Counted from the first letter of the stretch, positions 1 through 9,555 are shown. The stretch: DNA of 64,000 nt from Rhodospirillales bacterium (GCA_947473305.1 CANJCB010000013.1:44401-108400), one strand, 5' to 3'. The notes: generated from the sequence alone by a model not told the origin. Translations and numbers: made by a program.

Positions 1-931
1 GGAAATCGAAAGCCTTGGGATTCGACGGTCCATAAGGCATGCGCTTGGCGAATTCCGCCTGGTTTTTGCCTTGGGCGGAAAACTCGATGAACTGCCAGGC
101 GAGTTTGGCGCGCGGCGTGCCCCGCGGCACTTCCCAGAAAACGTTCTGGAACTGCGCCTCGTTCCAGACGATCTGGAGCGGCTGGCCCTGGTCGATCAAA
201 TCCTGGGCGCGGGCGTTCCACATGCACATCATGTCGACTTCGCCGTCCTTGATGAGCGACTGGGACTGCGCGCCCTGTTCCCACCAGACCTTGATATGCG
301 GCTTGATCTGGTCGAGCTTCTTATAGGCACGGTCCATATCAAGGGGATAGAGCTTGTCCTTCGGCACGCCGTCCGCCAGCAGCGCGTAATTGACGTTCGT
401 ATAGGACTGGTTGATCAGCGACCGGTTGCCCGGAAACTTTTTCACGTCCCAGAAATCGGCCCAGCTCTGCGGTCCGCCGTTGGGGAACTTATCCTTGCGA
501 TAGACCAGCACCGTGCTGATGCCCTGGGATCCGATGCCATGGCTCTCGATCGCGCTGGCGGCGAGCTTGGACTTGTCGACCACCGAGAAATCCACAGGCT
601 CCCAGAGGTTCTCGACCTTGGCCTGCTCGTATTCGATATCGCCGAGAGTGGTCACGTCCCATTCATAATTGCCCGTCTGCACCTGCGCCTTCAGCTTGGC
701 GAAGGAGACCGGCGTCACCGGCTTCACCTGGATGCCGGTTGCAGCGGTGAAGGGCTTGTAGAAGGCGTTTTCCTCAGCCTCGGTGAAGGGGCCGCCCCAG
801 GTGTTGATATAGACCACCTTTTCCTGGGCCTGCGCCTCGCGGGCGATGATCGCGGGCGCGATCCCGAAAAGCGCCGTGGAAGCGGCGCCGGCCTTGAGCA
901 GTCCCCGGCGGGATATCACGAATTTAGTCAT
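1..931 (-). CDS. PotD-like extracellular solute-binding protein (3' end outside window)
   Basis: Periplasmic binding protein of the spermidine/putrescine type, expected to deliver a small cationic or amino compound to an ABC importer. The reading frame is open from the ATG at 931 to the window edge, about 310 residues, so only the C-terminus is missing. The N-terminus has a twin-arginine motif (SRRGLLKAG) followed by a hydrophobic stretch and AQAQE, so Tat export is likely. The mature part starts VVYINTWGGPFTEAEENAFY, typical of this family. It is clearly paralogous to the protein at 53234-54298, sharing for example the KFPNGGPQSWADFWDVKKFPGN stretch with small changes. No permease or ATPase is visible next to it; partners may lie beyond the edge. 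Divergent from the isochorismatase gene over a 165-bp gap. Confidence 0.93.
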   Translation of the reverse strand, partial: MTKFVISRRGLLKAGAASTALFGIAPAIIAREAQAQEKVVYINTWGGPFTEAEENAFYKPFTAATGIQVKPVTPVSFAKLKAQVQTGNYEWDVTTLGDIEYEQAKVENLWEPVDFSVVDKSKLAASAIESHGIGSQGISTVLVYRKDKFPNGGPQSWADFWDVKKFPGNRSLINQSYTNVNYALLADGVPKDKLYPLDMDRAYKKLDQIKPHIKVWWEQGAQSQSLIKDGEVDMMCMWNARAQDLIDQGQPLQIVWNEAQFQNVFWEVPRGTPRAKLAWQFIEFSAQGKNQAEFAKRMPYGPSNPKAFDF

Positions 932-1096
932 CTGACGTTTCCCCTCGTCTGCGCGGCTTATTTTGTTGCTGCGCAAAAACTATACAGACGCCTAATAATT
1001 ATGCAATTACGCCGCGTGACAAGGCAGTCCGGGCTTATCAGCGATCCCCCTTCGCGTTAAGCTCGGTTTAAAGAATCACCCGAGGAGGAGATCCCG

Positions 1097-1798
1097 ATGA
1101 CACACCCCTTCAAACTACCGGAAGACCTCGTCAACACCATGAAGACGCGCCGTGGGGTCGTGCATCCCTATGAGCGGATCGAGGCCAAGCGCACGGCCAT
1201 GATCGTCATCGACATGCAGTATTATTTCATGGGAGCAGGCTATCCGGGCGAAGCGCCCATGGCGCGGGAGATCGTGCCGAATATCAACCGGCTGGCCTCG
1301 GCGGTCAGGGCCGCGGGCGGGCGCGTCATCTGGGTCCAGAACAGTTCCAAGGGCACCGACGAGACCTGGACCGTGCTCCACGACCATCTCCTGAGCCCGG
1401 CGCAGAAGGAAAAGCGCCTGGAGCAGATGAACGAGGTCCATGAGGGCTACCAGATCTGGCCGACGCTCGAGGTGAAAGCGGAAGACGACCGCATCATCAA
1501 GAAACGCTATAGCGCCTTCATCCGGGGCTCCTCCCCGATCGAGGAACTCCTCAACCGGCACGGCATCGACACGATCCTGATGACCGGCGTTTCCACCAAT
1601 GTCTGTTGCGAGAGCAGCGCACGCGACGCCATGATGCTCGACTTCAAAGTTGCCATGGTGAGCGACGCCTGCGCCGCAAGTTCAGACGCCTTCCATCAGG
1701 CGTCCCTCACCAGCTTCTACCGCTCCTTCGGCGACGTGCTGACGGTGGACGAGGCGATTCGCGGGATGAGGGAGATTGGCAAGGCGGCGGCGGAGTAA
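1097..1798 (+). CDS. Isochorismatase-family cysteine hydrolase
   Basis: Cytoplasmic 233-residue hydrolase of the isochorismatase-like superfamily, which includes nicotinamidase, N-carbamoylsarcosine amidase and ureidoacrylate amidohydrolase. The catalytic triad can be read: Asp39 in MIVIDMQYYF, Lys136/137 in KKRYSAF, and Cys170 in GVSTNVCCESSARDA. A strong ribosome site (GAGGAGG, about 9 bases ahead) fixes the ATG at 1097. The neighbours are a PotD-like binding protein and a formamidase, so the likely job is C-N bond hydrolysis of an imported amide or carbamoyl compound, with ureidoacrylate- or biuret-type substrates as candidates. The substrate cannot be set from sequence alone. Confidence 0.93.
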   Translation: MTHPFKLPEDLVNTMKTRRGVVHPYERIEAKRTAMIVIDMQYYFMGAGYPGEAPMAREIVPNINRLASAVRAAGGRVIWVQNSSKGTDETWTVLHDHLLSPAQKEKRLEQMNEVHEGYQIWPTLEVKAEDDRIIKKRYSAFIRGSSPIEELLNRHGIDTILMTGVSTNVCCESSARDAMMLDFKVAMVSDACAASSDAFHQASLTSFYRSFGDVLTVDEAIRGMREIGKAAAE

Positions 1799-1823
1799 GA
1801 TCCGCCGCCACAAGGCAGGCGTC

Positions 1824-2939
1824 TTACTCTTCGAAAATATCCGTCGGCAGGAAGGCCGAGACGATGACGTTCGGCACGTCCACCGCCTGGCTGATGCGGA
1901 GATCGACCGCGACGCTGATGAGGCAATAGGCCTGCTCCGGCGTCAGACCCCTGGTCGTCACCAGATAGTCGATCATGTTGAGAATCGCGTTCTCCGCCGC
2001 GACGTTCAGGTTTTCCGATTCGTTGCGGCCATCCTTCCGCACGGAATTCCCCGTGGTCGCATAGAAGGGACGCGCCGCCAGAGCCGGGCTCGGCCGCGCA
2101 CCGTCGTTCGAGAAGGAGGGATCGGTTTGGCCCCGCCGCTTCGCCTCGCCTTTCAGAAGCTCGAAACGGGCGACGAAGGTCGAGGCGGTCTCGATGGCGG
2201 TGCCGCAGCTCTCCCCATCCCCTTGCGCGAAATGCCCGTCGCCCACCGAGAAGAGCGCGTCCTTCTGATAGACCGGCAAATAGAGCGTGCTGCCCGCCAC
2301 CAATTGCTTGATGTCCATGTTGCCGCCCACCTCGCGCGGCGGGACCGTCCGAAGCGCGGTCCGGGCGATCTGGGGATCAGCGGGCACCGCTCCATCGGCA
2401 TTCGGGGGCATGACCATCCCGCCCCGCGCCAGAAGATCGGCTTCGCGCGCGGAGATGCGGTCGAAAAGCGCCTGGGACGGGGCGAGCCCCATCACGCCCA
2501 TGAAAGGCGCGCCCGGGATCTTGACCCCGGGGATCTGGGCCGAATGCGCAAAGCCGTTCGCCATCTCCCAATGCACGAGGAAAGGTTTCGGAAAATGGTG
2601 GCGCAGGAAGCCGAAGCCCGGTGAGATTACCGTGAAGCCCCGGTCGATGGTCGAGATTTCCTGGATCCTTATAGCCAGCAGGTCACCGGGCTCGGCTCCC
2701 TCCACCGCGACCGGCCCGGCCAACGCATGGACGCGGCTGGACTGCAAGGTCGCGAGATCGGCGGCCGTCATCCCCGGCTTGATCTGGCCGTCCAAAGGAT
2801 CGAGGCATTCGATCTCGACCTCGGTCCCCGGCGCGACACGAAGCGCCGCTGGAATGTCGGGGTGCCAACGGTTGTGCCCCTTGTGCGATTGCGCCGACAA
2901 GGGCAGCGACCGGTCGAGATGCAGATGCGCGCGTGCCAT
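1824..2939 (-). CDS. Acetamidase/formamidase family protein
   Basis: A 371-residue member of the acetamidase/formamidase (FmdA/AmdA) family, which hydrolyses short amides to ammonia and the acid. Family features visible are the N-terminal HNRWHPDIPAALRVAPG region, the ECLDPLDGQI segment, and IPGVKIPGAPFMGVMGLAP in the middle. I place the start at the ATG ending at 2939 (MARAHLHLD) because GGGGAGG sits 6 bases ahead; an open frame continues upstream to 2999 but has no ribosome site there. It is convergent with the isochorismatase gene, with 25 bp between them, so the two are not co-transcribed but probably belong to one nitrogen-scavenging theme. Confidence 0.92.
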   Translation of the reverse strand: MARAHLHLDRSLPLSAQSHKGHNRWHPDIPAALRVAPGTEVEIECLDPLDGQIKPGMTAADLATLQSSRVHALAGPVAVEGAEPGDLLAIRIQEISTIDRGFTVISPGFGFLRHHFPKPFLVHWEMANGFAHSAQIPGVKIPGAPFMGVMGLAPSQALFDRISAREADLLARGGMVMPPNADGAVPADPQIARTALRTVPPREVGGNMDIKQLVAGSTLYLPVYQKDALFSVGDGHFAQGDGESCGTAIETASTFVARFELLKGEAKRRGQTDPSFSNDGARPSPALAARPFYATTGNSVRKDGRNESENLNVAAENAILNMIDYLVTTRGLTPEQAYCLISVAVDLRISQAVDVPNVIVSAFLPTDIFEE

Positions 2940-3104
2940 GGAAGCCTCCCCGCTGCTGTTGGTTGCCCCTATCACGCCCGGCTCCGGGGCCAAGGTCAAG
3001 CTTCCGAGGAGTGTCGGAATCTCATACTTAATGGCAGTTGTGTCCTTTCGGGCAAGGCCCTAACCTCGCGGCCGGGTTAGCCGCGATAAGGATCATTCGC
3101 TTTC

Positions 3105-5606
3105 ATGCCCCTGTGGCTGCGAGGAGCATCCACCGCGATCTGGTCCCTGCGCGTGCTCCTGGTCGCGGCGGTTCTCGTCCCCTTCCTCCTGTTTGCGCTC
3201 GCCGCCGCGGAGAATTACCGCCAGGTCTTCCGAGACGCGGAACGCGATACAAACCGGGTGACCGCGCTCTTGCGGGAACATGCCCTCAAAGTCATCGAAA
3301 CGGACGAATTGATCACCGGTCGCGTTCAGGACCGGGTCCGGGACATGAGTTGGGAGGAGATCAAGGCTTCCGAACAGGTCCACGACTTCCTGGCCGAGCT
3401 TAAGACGCAATTCCCCCAGGTCGAATCCGTTTTCCTGACGGGTCCCGACGGCGTCATCGCCTCCAGCAGCCGGCAGTTCCCGATGCTTCGCTTCGATGCC
3501 AGCAACCGGGAATATTTCACGGCTCACCGGGACGGCGAAAAAGGGACCTTCGTCAGCGAACCCTTTCGCGGCGGCGTGCAGGGAACCTGGGCTTTCACGG
3601 TCAGCCGACCCCGCCAAACGCCGGGCAAGGCTTTCGACGGGGTGATTGCGGTCACCGTATCCCCCGATTATTTCGCCACCTTCTACCGCCCCTTCACCGA
3701 GGGCATGGCCGCGGTGATCGCGATCCTGCGCGATGACGGCAAGGTGCTGGTGCGTCATCCCCCCGTGGACCCGTCGATAGAGCGCCTGGATCCGGATCTC
3801 GAAACCATGCGCGCCCTTCGCAGATCGTCCTCGGGCTTCATCCCGCCGCACGCGGCAGTAGACCGCAGCGAACGCATCTCCGGGTTCAGTCGGGTCGGCC
3901 CCTATCCGATCTGGGTGGTCTTCGGATTGCCGACCGCGAGATTGCACCAGGAATGGCGGGCAAACCTTGTGAACTTCGGCTCGGTAGCGCTGCCCGCAGC
4001 CCTGGCGCTCTGCTTCGTTGGCTGGCTCGCCCTGCGACGGACCCGGGCGGCGGATCGGGCGCTCGCCCATTGGCACGAGGAGGCCGAACGCCGCCGGGAA
4101 GCCGAGGCCGCCGCCCTCGATAGCAAGGCGCTCTATTCCGGCATATTCCATCATGCCGCCGATGGGCTCTTCCTGGCCGCCGTGGAGAAAGCCAAGCTCA
4201 CCCGCTACGAAGCGATCAACCCGGCCTTCGCCGCTATAACGGGTCTCTCGGAAAGGGAAGTCATCGGCAAGACGCCGGGCGATATCTTCACGCCCGAGGA
4301 AGCCGCCCGCATCGAAGCCCATATCGGCCGCGCCGTCGCCCAGCGGGGACCGCTGGTCTTCGAGCAGACCTTGTCCCTGCCCGGCGGCGAGAGGGTGTTC
4401 CAGACGACCGTGGCGCCGGTTCGCGGGGCCGAGGGCCGCATAACCCGGGTTGTCGGCGCGCTCCGCGATGTGACCGAGCAGAAAGCGGCCGACGCGACCC
4501 TCGCCCAGTCACGCAAGATGGAGACCGTCGGCCGGCTCACCGGCGGCGTGGCGCATGACTTCAACAACCTTCTTACCGCGGTCACCGGCAATCTCGACAT
4601 GCTGCTCATGCGGAACAAGGATCCGGAGCAGGAGCGGCTTATCCAGGCGGCGCTCAGGGCTTCCGAACGCGGTGCGCGCCTCACCCGCCAGCTTCTCGCC
4701 TTCTCGCGCAAGCAACAGCTGGAACTCAAGCCCGTCGACCTTGCCGACCTCGTACGCGGCATGCAGGACATCCTGGAACGCACTCTCGGCTCGCCGATCA
4801 CCATCGAAACCCGGCTCGCCGAAGGCATCTGGCCCGTCCTGGCGGATCGGACGCAGCTCGAATTCGTTCTTCTCAACCTCGCCCTCAATGCGCGAGACGC
4901 GATGCCAGAAAACGGCGCCATCGAGATCGAGGTGGACAATGTCCCGGCCTCGGACAATCGGCGGCCTCCCGACCTCCCGGCCAGCCTCGACTGCGTCATG
5001 CTCGCCGTCATCGACAAGGGCACGGGCATGGCGCCCGAGGTGGCGGAACGGGCCTTCGAGCCCTTCTTCACGACCAAGGAAGTCGGCAAGGGGACCGGCC
5101 TCGGGCTCTCGCAGGTCTATGGCGTGGCAAAACAGTCGGGCGGGGCGGTCCGGATGGACAGCAGGCCGGGCCAAGGCACCACAGTCCAGGTTTTCCTTCC
5201 AAGAGCAACCGTGGCGGAGCGCGATGCTCTGGGTCTCGGATCCGCCACGGGCAAAACCGTGCTGATCGTCGACGACGACACCGCCGTTCGGGAAGTAACC
5301 GCCGAATGGCTCAGTGAGGCGGGTTTCACCGTGATCGAGGCGGCGAGCGGCCACGACGCGCTCGAACGCCTCACCCAGACGCAAAATATCGATTTCCTGG
5401 TGAGCGATGTCGCCATGCCCGGCATGAGCGGAACGGTTCTGGCCGAGACCGCGCTGCGGCTTCGACCGGACCTCCGCATTATCCTCATCACCGGTTTCGC
5501 GGAAAGCCTTACGTCCCAGGATCTCCGCCGGGCGTCTCTCCTGCGCAAGCCCTTCGCCCGCAGCGAGCTTATCGCCGAGATCGGCCGGCTTTCGTCGGCG
5601 GGATAG
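3105..5606 (+). CDS. Hybrid sensor histidine kinase with Cache, PAS and receiver domains
   Basis: Membrane-bound hybrid kinase, 833 residues. In order: a transmembrane helix at about 15-35; a periplasmic Cache-type sensor up to about residue 285; a second helix (SVALPAALALCFVGWLAL); a PAS domain around 345-455 ending in DVTEQK; a HisKA helix with His484 in GGVAHDFNNLLTAV; an HATPase domain with LNLALNARDAM (N box) and KGTGLGLS (G box); and a C-terminal receiver with acceptor Asp768 in LVSDVAMPG and the conserved Lys in RKPF. The receiver is part of the same protein and no separate response regulator is adjacent, so the output partner is unknown. Its last 38 bases overlap the end of the convergent TPR gene. 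Confidence 0.95.
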   Translation: MPLWLRGASTAIWSLRVLLVAAVLVPFLLFALAAAENYRQVFRDAERDTNRVTALLREHALKVIETDELITGRVQDRVRDMSWEEIKASEQVHDFLAELKTQFPQVESVFLTGPDGVIASSSRQFPMLRFDASNREYFTAHRDGEKGTFVSEPFRGGVQGTWAFTVSRPRQTPGKAFDGVIAVTVSPDYFATFYRPFTEGMAAVIAILRDDGKVLVRHPPVDPSIERLDPDLETMRALRRSSSGFIPPHAAVDRSERISGFSRVGPYPIWVVFGLPTARLHQEWRANLVNFGSVALPAALALCFVGWLALRRTRAADRALAHWHEEAERRREAEAAALDSKALYSGIFHHAADGLFLAAVEKAKLTRYEAINPAFAAITGLSEREVIGKTPGDIFTPEEAARIEAHIGRAVAQRGPLVFEQTLSLPGGERVFQTTVAPVRGAEGRITRVVGALRDVTEQKAADATLAQSRKMETVGRLTGGVAHDFNNLLTAVTGNLDMLLMRNKDPEQERLIQAALRASERGARLTRQLLAFSRKQQLELKPVDLADLVRGMQDILERTLGSPITIETRLAEGIWPVLADRTQLEFVLLNLALNARDAMPENGAIEIEVDNVPASDNRRPPDLPASLDCVMLAVIDKGTGMAPEVAERAFEPFFTTKEVGKGTGLGLSQVYGVAKQSGGAVRMDSRPGQGTTVQVFLPRATVAERDALGLGSATGKTVLIVDDDTAVREVTAEWLSEAGFTVIEAASGHDALERLTQTQNIDFLVSDVAMPGMSGTVLAETALRLRPDLRIILITGFAESLTSQDLRRASLLRKPFARSELIAEIGRLSSAG

Positions 5607-7878
5607 CGAAGCCCTCGGGAGGAGAGCCGCTGCGAGCCCGCTCCACCATCCGCTCGAAGGCCGTTTCGAGATCCCGCGCGTAGATCTCCGTATCGAAGAG
5701 CGGAGCCGTGTCGCGTTTGACGGCGAGCTTCGCTTTCAGGCTGTCTATGGCGCCCGGCTCCGTCGCGAGACGGATCGCTTCCGCCTCATAGGCATCCAGC
5801 GAGGCGGTCACCAGCTCCGGCAATCCCACTGCCTCCAGAAGCGAGGCGGCTACCCGGGCGGGGAAAGTCTCACCGCGGCAGGTCAGAACCGGCACCCCCG
5901 CCCAGAGCGCGTCGCTGGCGGTCGTATGGGCGTTATAGGGCAAGGTATCGAGGAAGAGGCCGGCATGGGCGTGCCGCGCCAGATGGTCCGCGGACGGCAC
6001 CGGCCGCGCGAAAACAAGGCGGTCGGGATCGACGCCCCGCGCGGCGGCTTCCCGTCGAAGATTGTCGCGGACGAGATCGTCTTTCGCCAAGAGCCAGAGC
6101 ACGCTCCCCGGCACGGCGCCGAGAATGTTCATCCAGCGCTCGAAAATCCGGGGCCGCAGCTTCGCCGAACTATTGAAACAGCAGAAAACGAAGCCTTCCG
6201 CCGGCAGCCCGCAATCGATGCGGCTTGGAGCATCCGCCGCGATTTCCCGCTTCCGGTCGTTCGGCTGGTAGCAGAAGGGGAGGCGGACGATGGCTTCGCT
6301 GAAGAAAGGCTCAAGTTCCGGCGGCAGTACAACCGGGTCGGCGATCATATAGTCGATGAAATCGGCCCCCATGGTGCCGGGATAGGCAAGATAGTTGACC
6401 TGGATCGGGGCCGGCCGCTGGCCGAGGATCGCCGGCCGAGCCAAGGTTGTATATCCCATGAGGTCGATCAGGATATCGATCCCATCGTCCCGGATGCGGC
6501 GGGCCGCGGACTCATGATCGAGCAGCCGCATATCCACGAAGCGCTCGAAAGCCTCTTCCATCCGCCGCCGCATCGGGCTGCCGTCGTCGGCCGCCAGTGA
6601 ATATCCCACGATCTCGAAGCGGGAATGATCATGGGTCTCGATGAGATCCGCCAGGAGATGGGATGTCGCGTGAGCCCGATAGTCGGCGGACATATATCCC
6701 ACCCGGATCCGGCGATTTTCTGGAGGCGCGGAGACCCCCTGGCGCCCCTCGGTCTTCGCGGCGAAGGTCCGGGCATATCGCCGAGCCGTGTCGAGTTGCA
6801 GTGCCGGATCGCACTCTATGAGGAAGAGAGGGAAAGGCCCGACCGGACCGGCGGTTCCCCTTGCGGCCTCCCGCATGCGCCTCTCATCGGCCTCGACCTC
6901 CCGCCAATCGCAGGCATGGGCGCGAAGATGGCCCAGCTGCATCGGCGCTTCGGGCGGCATGATGCGCGCCTCGACCGCACTCTCCGCCGCCGTGATGGCC
7001 TCGCCGAGACTGCCCTGCCGCCAGAGCGCGAAAGCGAGGTTGGCATTGGCCGCGCCATGTTTCGGATCGATCGCCAAAGCGCTGCGATAGCAGTCGACCG
7101 CTCCGTCGAAATTGTCGTAGCCCTGGGCGACCAGCCCCAGGTTCGCGAAAGCCTCCGCGCAGCGGGAATCGGCCGCGATGGCCTGGCGGAAAGCCGCTTC
7201 GGCCGCTTGGAGCTTCCCTTGCCGGCGCAGCACCTCCCCCAGGTTGTTTCGGGCGCCGGCATGGTGAGGAGCCAGGGCGAGCGCCCGACGCAGGCATTCC
7301 TCCGCCTCCTTCAGAACGCCCTGCTCCTGAAGCGCCCCGCCCAGGCTGTTCCAATATTCGGCGATATCCTTTCTCGCCACGACCGCGCGGTGGAAGCTTT
7401 GGATCGCCTCGTCGAAACGGCCAAGGCTACGCAGCACCGCGCCGAGGCTGTTATGGGCATTGGCATAATCCGGCCGCAAGGCGATGGCGCGGCGGAGGCT
7501 GCCGACGGCTTCTTCCGCCTTGCCGGACTGCCAGAGCGACAGGCCGAGATTGTGATGACCGTCCATGTAGTCGGGTGCCAGCTTCAGCACGCGCCGGCAT
7601 TGGGCAACCGCATCCTCAGCCCGACCGACGGTGCGCAGCGCCTCGCCGAGATTGAGATGATAGGCCGCCATACCCGGCTGCAGCCGGATCGCATCCTCGA
7701 TCAGCTCGATGGCCGCATCGCTCCGGCCGACCTGATGGGCGACAAGCCCCAGGAGATGGAGACTATCGGCATGCCGGGGGTCGGCCGCCAGGATCTCGCG
7801 ATATCCGGCCTCCGCCTCGGCGAGGCGTCCGGCACGATGATGCTCGACCGCAGCGGCATAGAGTTCGTCGAGCGTCAT
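5569..7878 (-). CDS. TPR protein with O-GlcNAc-transferase-like (GT41) domain
   Basis: 769 residues. The N-terminal half is a run of about nine tetratricopeptide repeats, for example AEAGYREILAADPRHADSL. The C-terminal half, from about residue 390 (RIRVGYMSADYRAHATSHL), matches the catalytic part of O-linked GlcNAc transferase (GT41), including HATSHL, the region PIQVNYLAYPGTMG and the NSSAKLRPRIFERWMNIL stretch. Bacterial members probably glycosylate proteins, but the acceptor is rarely known. The gene starts 6 bases after the stop of the sorbosone-dehydrogenase-like gene, so the two form one transcription unit. It overlaps the 3' end of the hybrid kinase tail to tail. Confidence 0.93.
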   Translation of the reverse strand: MTLDELYAAAVEHHRAGRLAEAEAGYREILAADPRHADSLHLLGLVAHQVGRSDAAIELIEDAIRLQPGMAAYHLNLGEALRTVGRAEDAVAQCRRVLKLAPDYMDGHHNLGLSLWQSGKAEEAVGSLRRAIALRPDYANAHNSLGAVLRSLGRFDEAIQSFHRAVVARKDIAEYWNSLGGALQEQGVLKEAEECLRRALALAPHHAGARNNLGEVLRRQGKLQAAEAAFRQAIAADSRCAEAFANLGLVAQGYDNFDGAVDCYRSALAIDPKHGAANANLAFALWRQGSLGEAITAAESAVEARIMPPEAPMQLGHLRAHACDWREVEADERRMREAARGTAGPVGPFPLFLIECDPALQLDTARRYARTFAAKTEGRQGVSAPPENRRIRVGYMSADYRAHATSHLLADLIETHDHSRFEIVGYSLAADDGSPMRRRMEEAFERFVDMRLLDHESAARRIRDDGIDILIDLMGYTTLARPAILGQRPAPIQVNYLAYPGTMGADFIDYMIADPVVLPPELEPFFSEAIVRLPFCYQPNDRKREIAADAPSRIDCGLPAEGFVFCCFNSSAKLRPRIFERWMNILGAVPGSVLWLLAKDDLVRDNLRREAAARGVDPDRLVFARPVPSADHLARHAHAGLFLDTLPYNAHTTASDALWAGVPVLTCRGETFPARVAASLLEAVGLPELVTASLDAYEAEAIRLATEPGAIDSLKAKLAVKRDTAPLFDTEIYARDLETAFERMVERARSGSPPEGFAIPPTKAGRSRR

Positions 7879-7884
7879 CGCGCC

Positions 7885-9174
7885 TTAGCGGATATAAGCG
7901 ACACGCCAGACAGTCCCCGACCCGTCGTCGGTGACGAGCAGCGCCCCGTCGGCCGCCGCCGTCACGCCCACCGGGCGGCCGCGCACCTCACCGCTCCTGC
8001 CGACGAATCCGGTCATGAAATCCACATAGGTCCCATCGGGCTTACCGTCCTTCAAGGGGATGCAGATCACCTTGTAGCCGGTGCGTTGGGCGCGGTTCCA
8101 GGAGCCATGCAGTCCGACGAAGAGATTGCCCCGATAGTCGGCGGGAAAGGCCGTGCCCCCGTAAATCGTAAGCCCGAGCGGCGCGGAATGAGGTTGGATC
8201 AGAACATCGGGAAGCCTGACCTTGCCTTTGAGATCGGCCGGCGCCTCCTTGTGGCGGGGATCCGGGTGATCGCCGATATAAAACCATGGCCAGCCGTAAA
8301 AACCGCCCCGCGCCACCCGGGTCACATAGTCGGGCGGCAGATTGTCCCCCAGAAGGTCCCGCTCATTGACGCTGGTCCATAGATCGCCAGTCTCGGGATG
8401 AACGAGAAGCGAGACGGGGTTGCGGATGCCCGAGGCAAAGACCTGCTCGCCGGAACCATCGGCATTGAATTCCAGGATATTGGCGCGGCGGGCCTCGCCC
8501 GCCATACCGCCCTCGGCGGCATTGCTGGCGGAGCCCACCGCGACCAGCATCTTCGAGCCGTCCTTCGAGAAGGTCACATCCCGCGTCCAATGCCCGCCCT
8601 GCGGCAGGTTCGGCACCACGACTTGGGCCGTCCCGCCCGCCTTCAGGTCGCCGGTCTTATAGGGATAGCGGATCACCTGTCCCTCGGTCGCCACATAGAC
8701 GAATTGGGGATTGTTTCCCGTTGGCCAGAAGCCGATGCCATAGGGACGCTGGGAGATGCCCTCGGCGAAGACCGAGACCTCCGCTTTCGCGGCGCCGGGA
8801 GCCGCCCTGAGAACGAGAATCCGCCGAGAGCCGCTTTCGGCCAGGAAGACATCGCCGTTGGGAGCGACCCGCATCTGGCGCGGCATGCTCAGCTTCTCGG
8901 CGAAAGGCGTCACGGTGAAACCGGCCGGCACCTGCAATCCCGAATCGGATGCCGCCGCAGCGCCACGGGAGGAGTTGCTCGCCGAGCGCGTGGCGAAGGG
9001 CGGGGGCAGATCGCCGGGGCGGATATGCCGGACCACACCAGGTTCCGAGACCGTCGTATCGCCATAGGCCGCCTCGCCGGTCAGCACGGGATCGGCGGCA
9101 AAGGCGGTCGATCCCAAGGTGAGGGCCCAAGGCAGAGCGAGAAGCGCGAAACGGCGGCGGACCGGCATGGTCAT
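7885..9174 (-). CDS. PQQ-dependent sugar / sorbosone dehydrogenase family protein
   Basis: 429-residue exported protein with a clear signal peptide (ALLALPWALTLGSTAFAADP). The rest is a beta-propeller of the L-sorbosone / soluble aldose dehydrogenase type: LSMPRQMRVAPNGDVFLAESG, RPYGIGFWPTG, GIRNPVSLLVHPETGDLWTSVNERD and GGFYGWPWFYIG. These enzymes oxidise sugars or aldehydes in the periplasm with bound PQQ, passing electrons to the respiratory chain. It is the first gene of a two-gene unit with the OGT-like gene, an unusual pairing. The 223 bases between its start and the mop remnant at 9398 must hold its promoter; I recognise nothing else in them. Confidence 0.9.
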   Translation of the reverse strand: MTMPVRRRFALLALPWALTLGSTAFAADPVLTGEAAYGDTTVSEPGVVRHIRPGDLPPPFATRSASNSSRGAAAASDSGLQVPAGFTVTPFAEKLSMPRQMRVAPNGDVFLAESGSRRILVLRAAPGAAKAEVSVFAEGISQRPYGIGFWPTGNNPQFVYVATEGQVIRYPYKTGDLKAGGTAQVVVPNLPQGGHWTRDVTFSKDGSKMLVAVGSASNAAEGGMAGEARRANILEFNADGSGEQVFASGIRNPVSLLVHPETGDLWTSVNERDLLGDNLPPDYVTRVARGGFYGWPWFYIGDHPDPRHKEAPADLKGKVRLPDVLIQPHSAPLGLTIYGGTAFPADYRGNLFVGLHGSWNRAQRTGYKVICIPLKDGKPDGTYVDFMTGFVGRSGEVRGRPVGVTAAADGALLVTDDGSGTVWRVAYIR

Positions 9175-9397
9175 CCCCTTGGAAAAGCGCCCGAGCCTCG
9201 CACAGGCCCCGGGCGAGGCACAACGATTAGATCGGATCAGACCCTTCCGCGCGCCGCCCAGGCTGTCGCGGCCATGCTGCGCGGGACCGTCCGTTCCCCC
9301 AGAGAGATAGGCCCGGCGGACCGCCTCCGCCAGCCACTCTCATCGCTCGGCATCGACTTGCCTCGTGGTGGCCAAGGGTAGCGGACGCAAGGTCATG

Positions 9398-9492
9398 AAT
9401 GTCGCCAGGATCGATGCGGACATGGGCGGTCGTCTGGCCCTACTTCACTTCACGATCTTGCCTTTCAACCGATTGCGCGCGCTGAGCTTCAT
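9398..9492 (-). pseudogene. Decayed mop (molbindin, molybdate-binding) gene remnant
   Basis: From the ATG ending at 9492 the minus strand reads MKLSARNRLKGKIV, the hallmark start of a Mop (molbindin) domain. It then runs into TGA because one base is missing. In the shifted frame the domain continues as VK-stop-GQTTAHVRID-GD, with a TAG where the family has Lys. Homology fades near 9398, about half-way through the roughly 70-residue domain. So the gene carries a single-base deletion, a nonsense change and loss of its 3' half. Molbindins buffer or sense molybdate in the cytoplasm. The remnant lies divergent to modA with two Mo-boxes between, the arrangement expected of a former mop/mod locus. 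Confidence 0.85.
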
Positions 9493-9507
9493 GGCCGCAT
9501 CTGCCTT

Positions 9508-9531
9508 CGCTATATCGAAAATGAAATAGCG
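9508..9531. promoter_or_regulatory. ModE-type Mo-box, mop-proximal
   Basis: 24-bp palindrome CGCTATAT-N8-AAATAGCG, with the outer 9 bases of each arm matching at 8 positions. The spacing equals that of the classic ModE operator (CGTTATAT-N8-ACATAACG at E. coli mod, from memory). Read toward mop on the minus strand, the distal half supplies a TATAGC -10-like element about 16 bases before the old mop start. Its centre is 48 bp from the second box. Confidence 0.82.
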
Positions 9532-9555
9532 TTATGCTTCCTTTCGCAGGCACCA

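Noticed and set aside
3012..3090. GC-rich hairpins before the hybrid kinase
   Set aside because: Short arms (5-6 bp), no T-run and no relation to the start codon; likely chance in GC-rich sequence.
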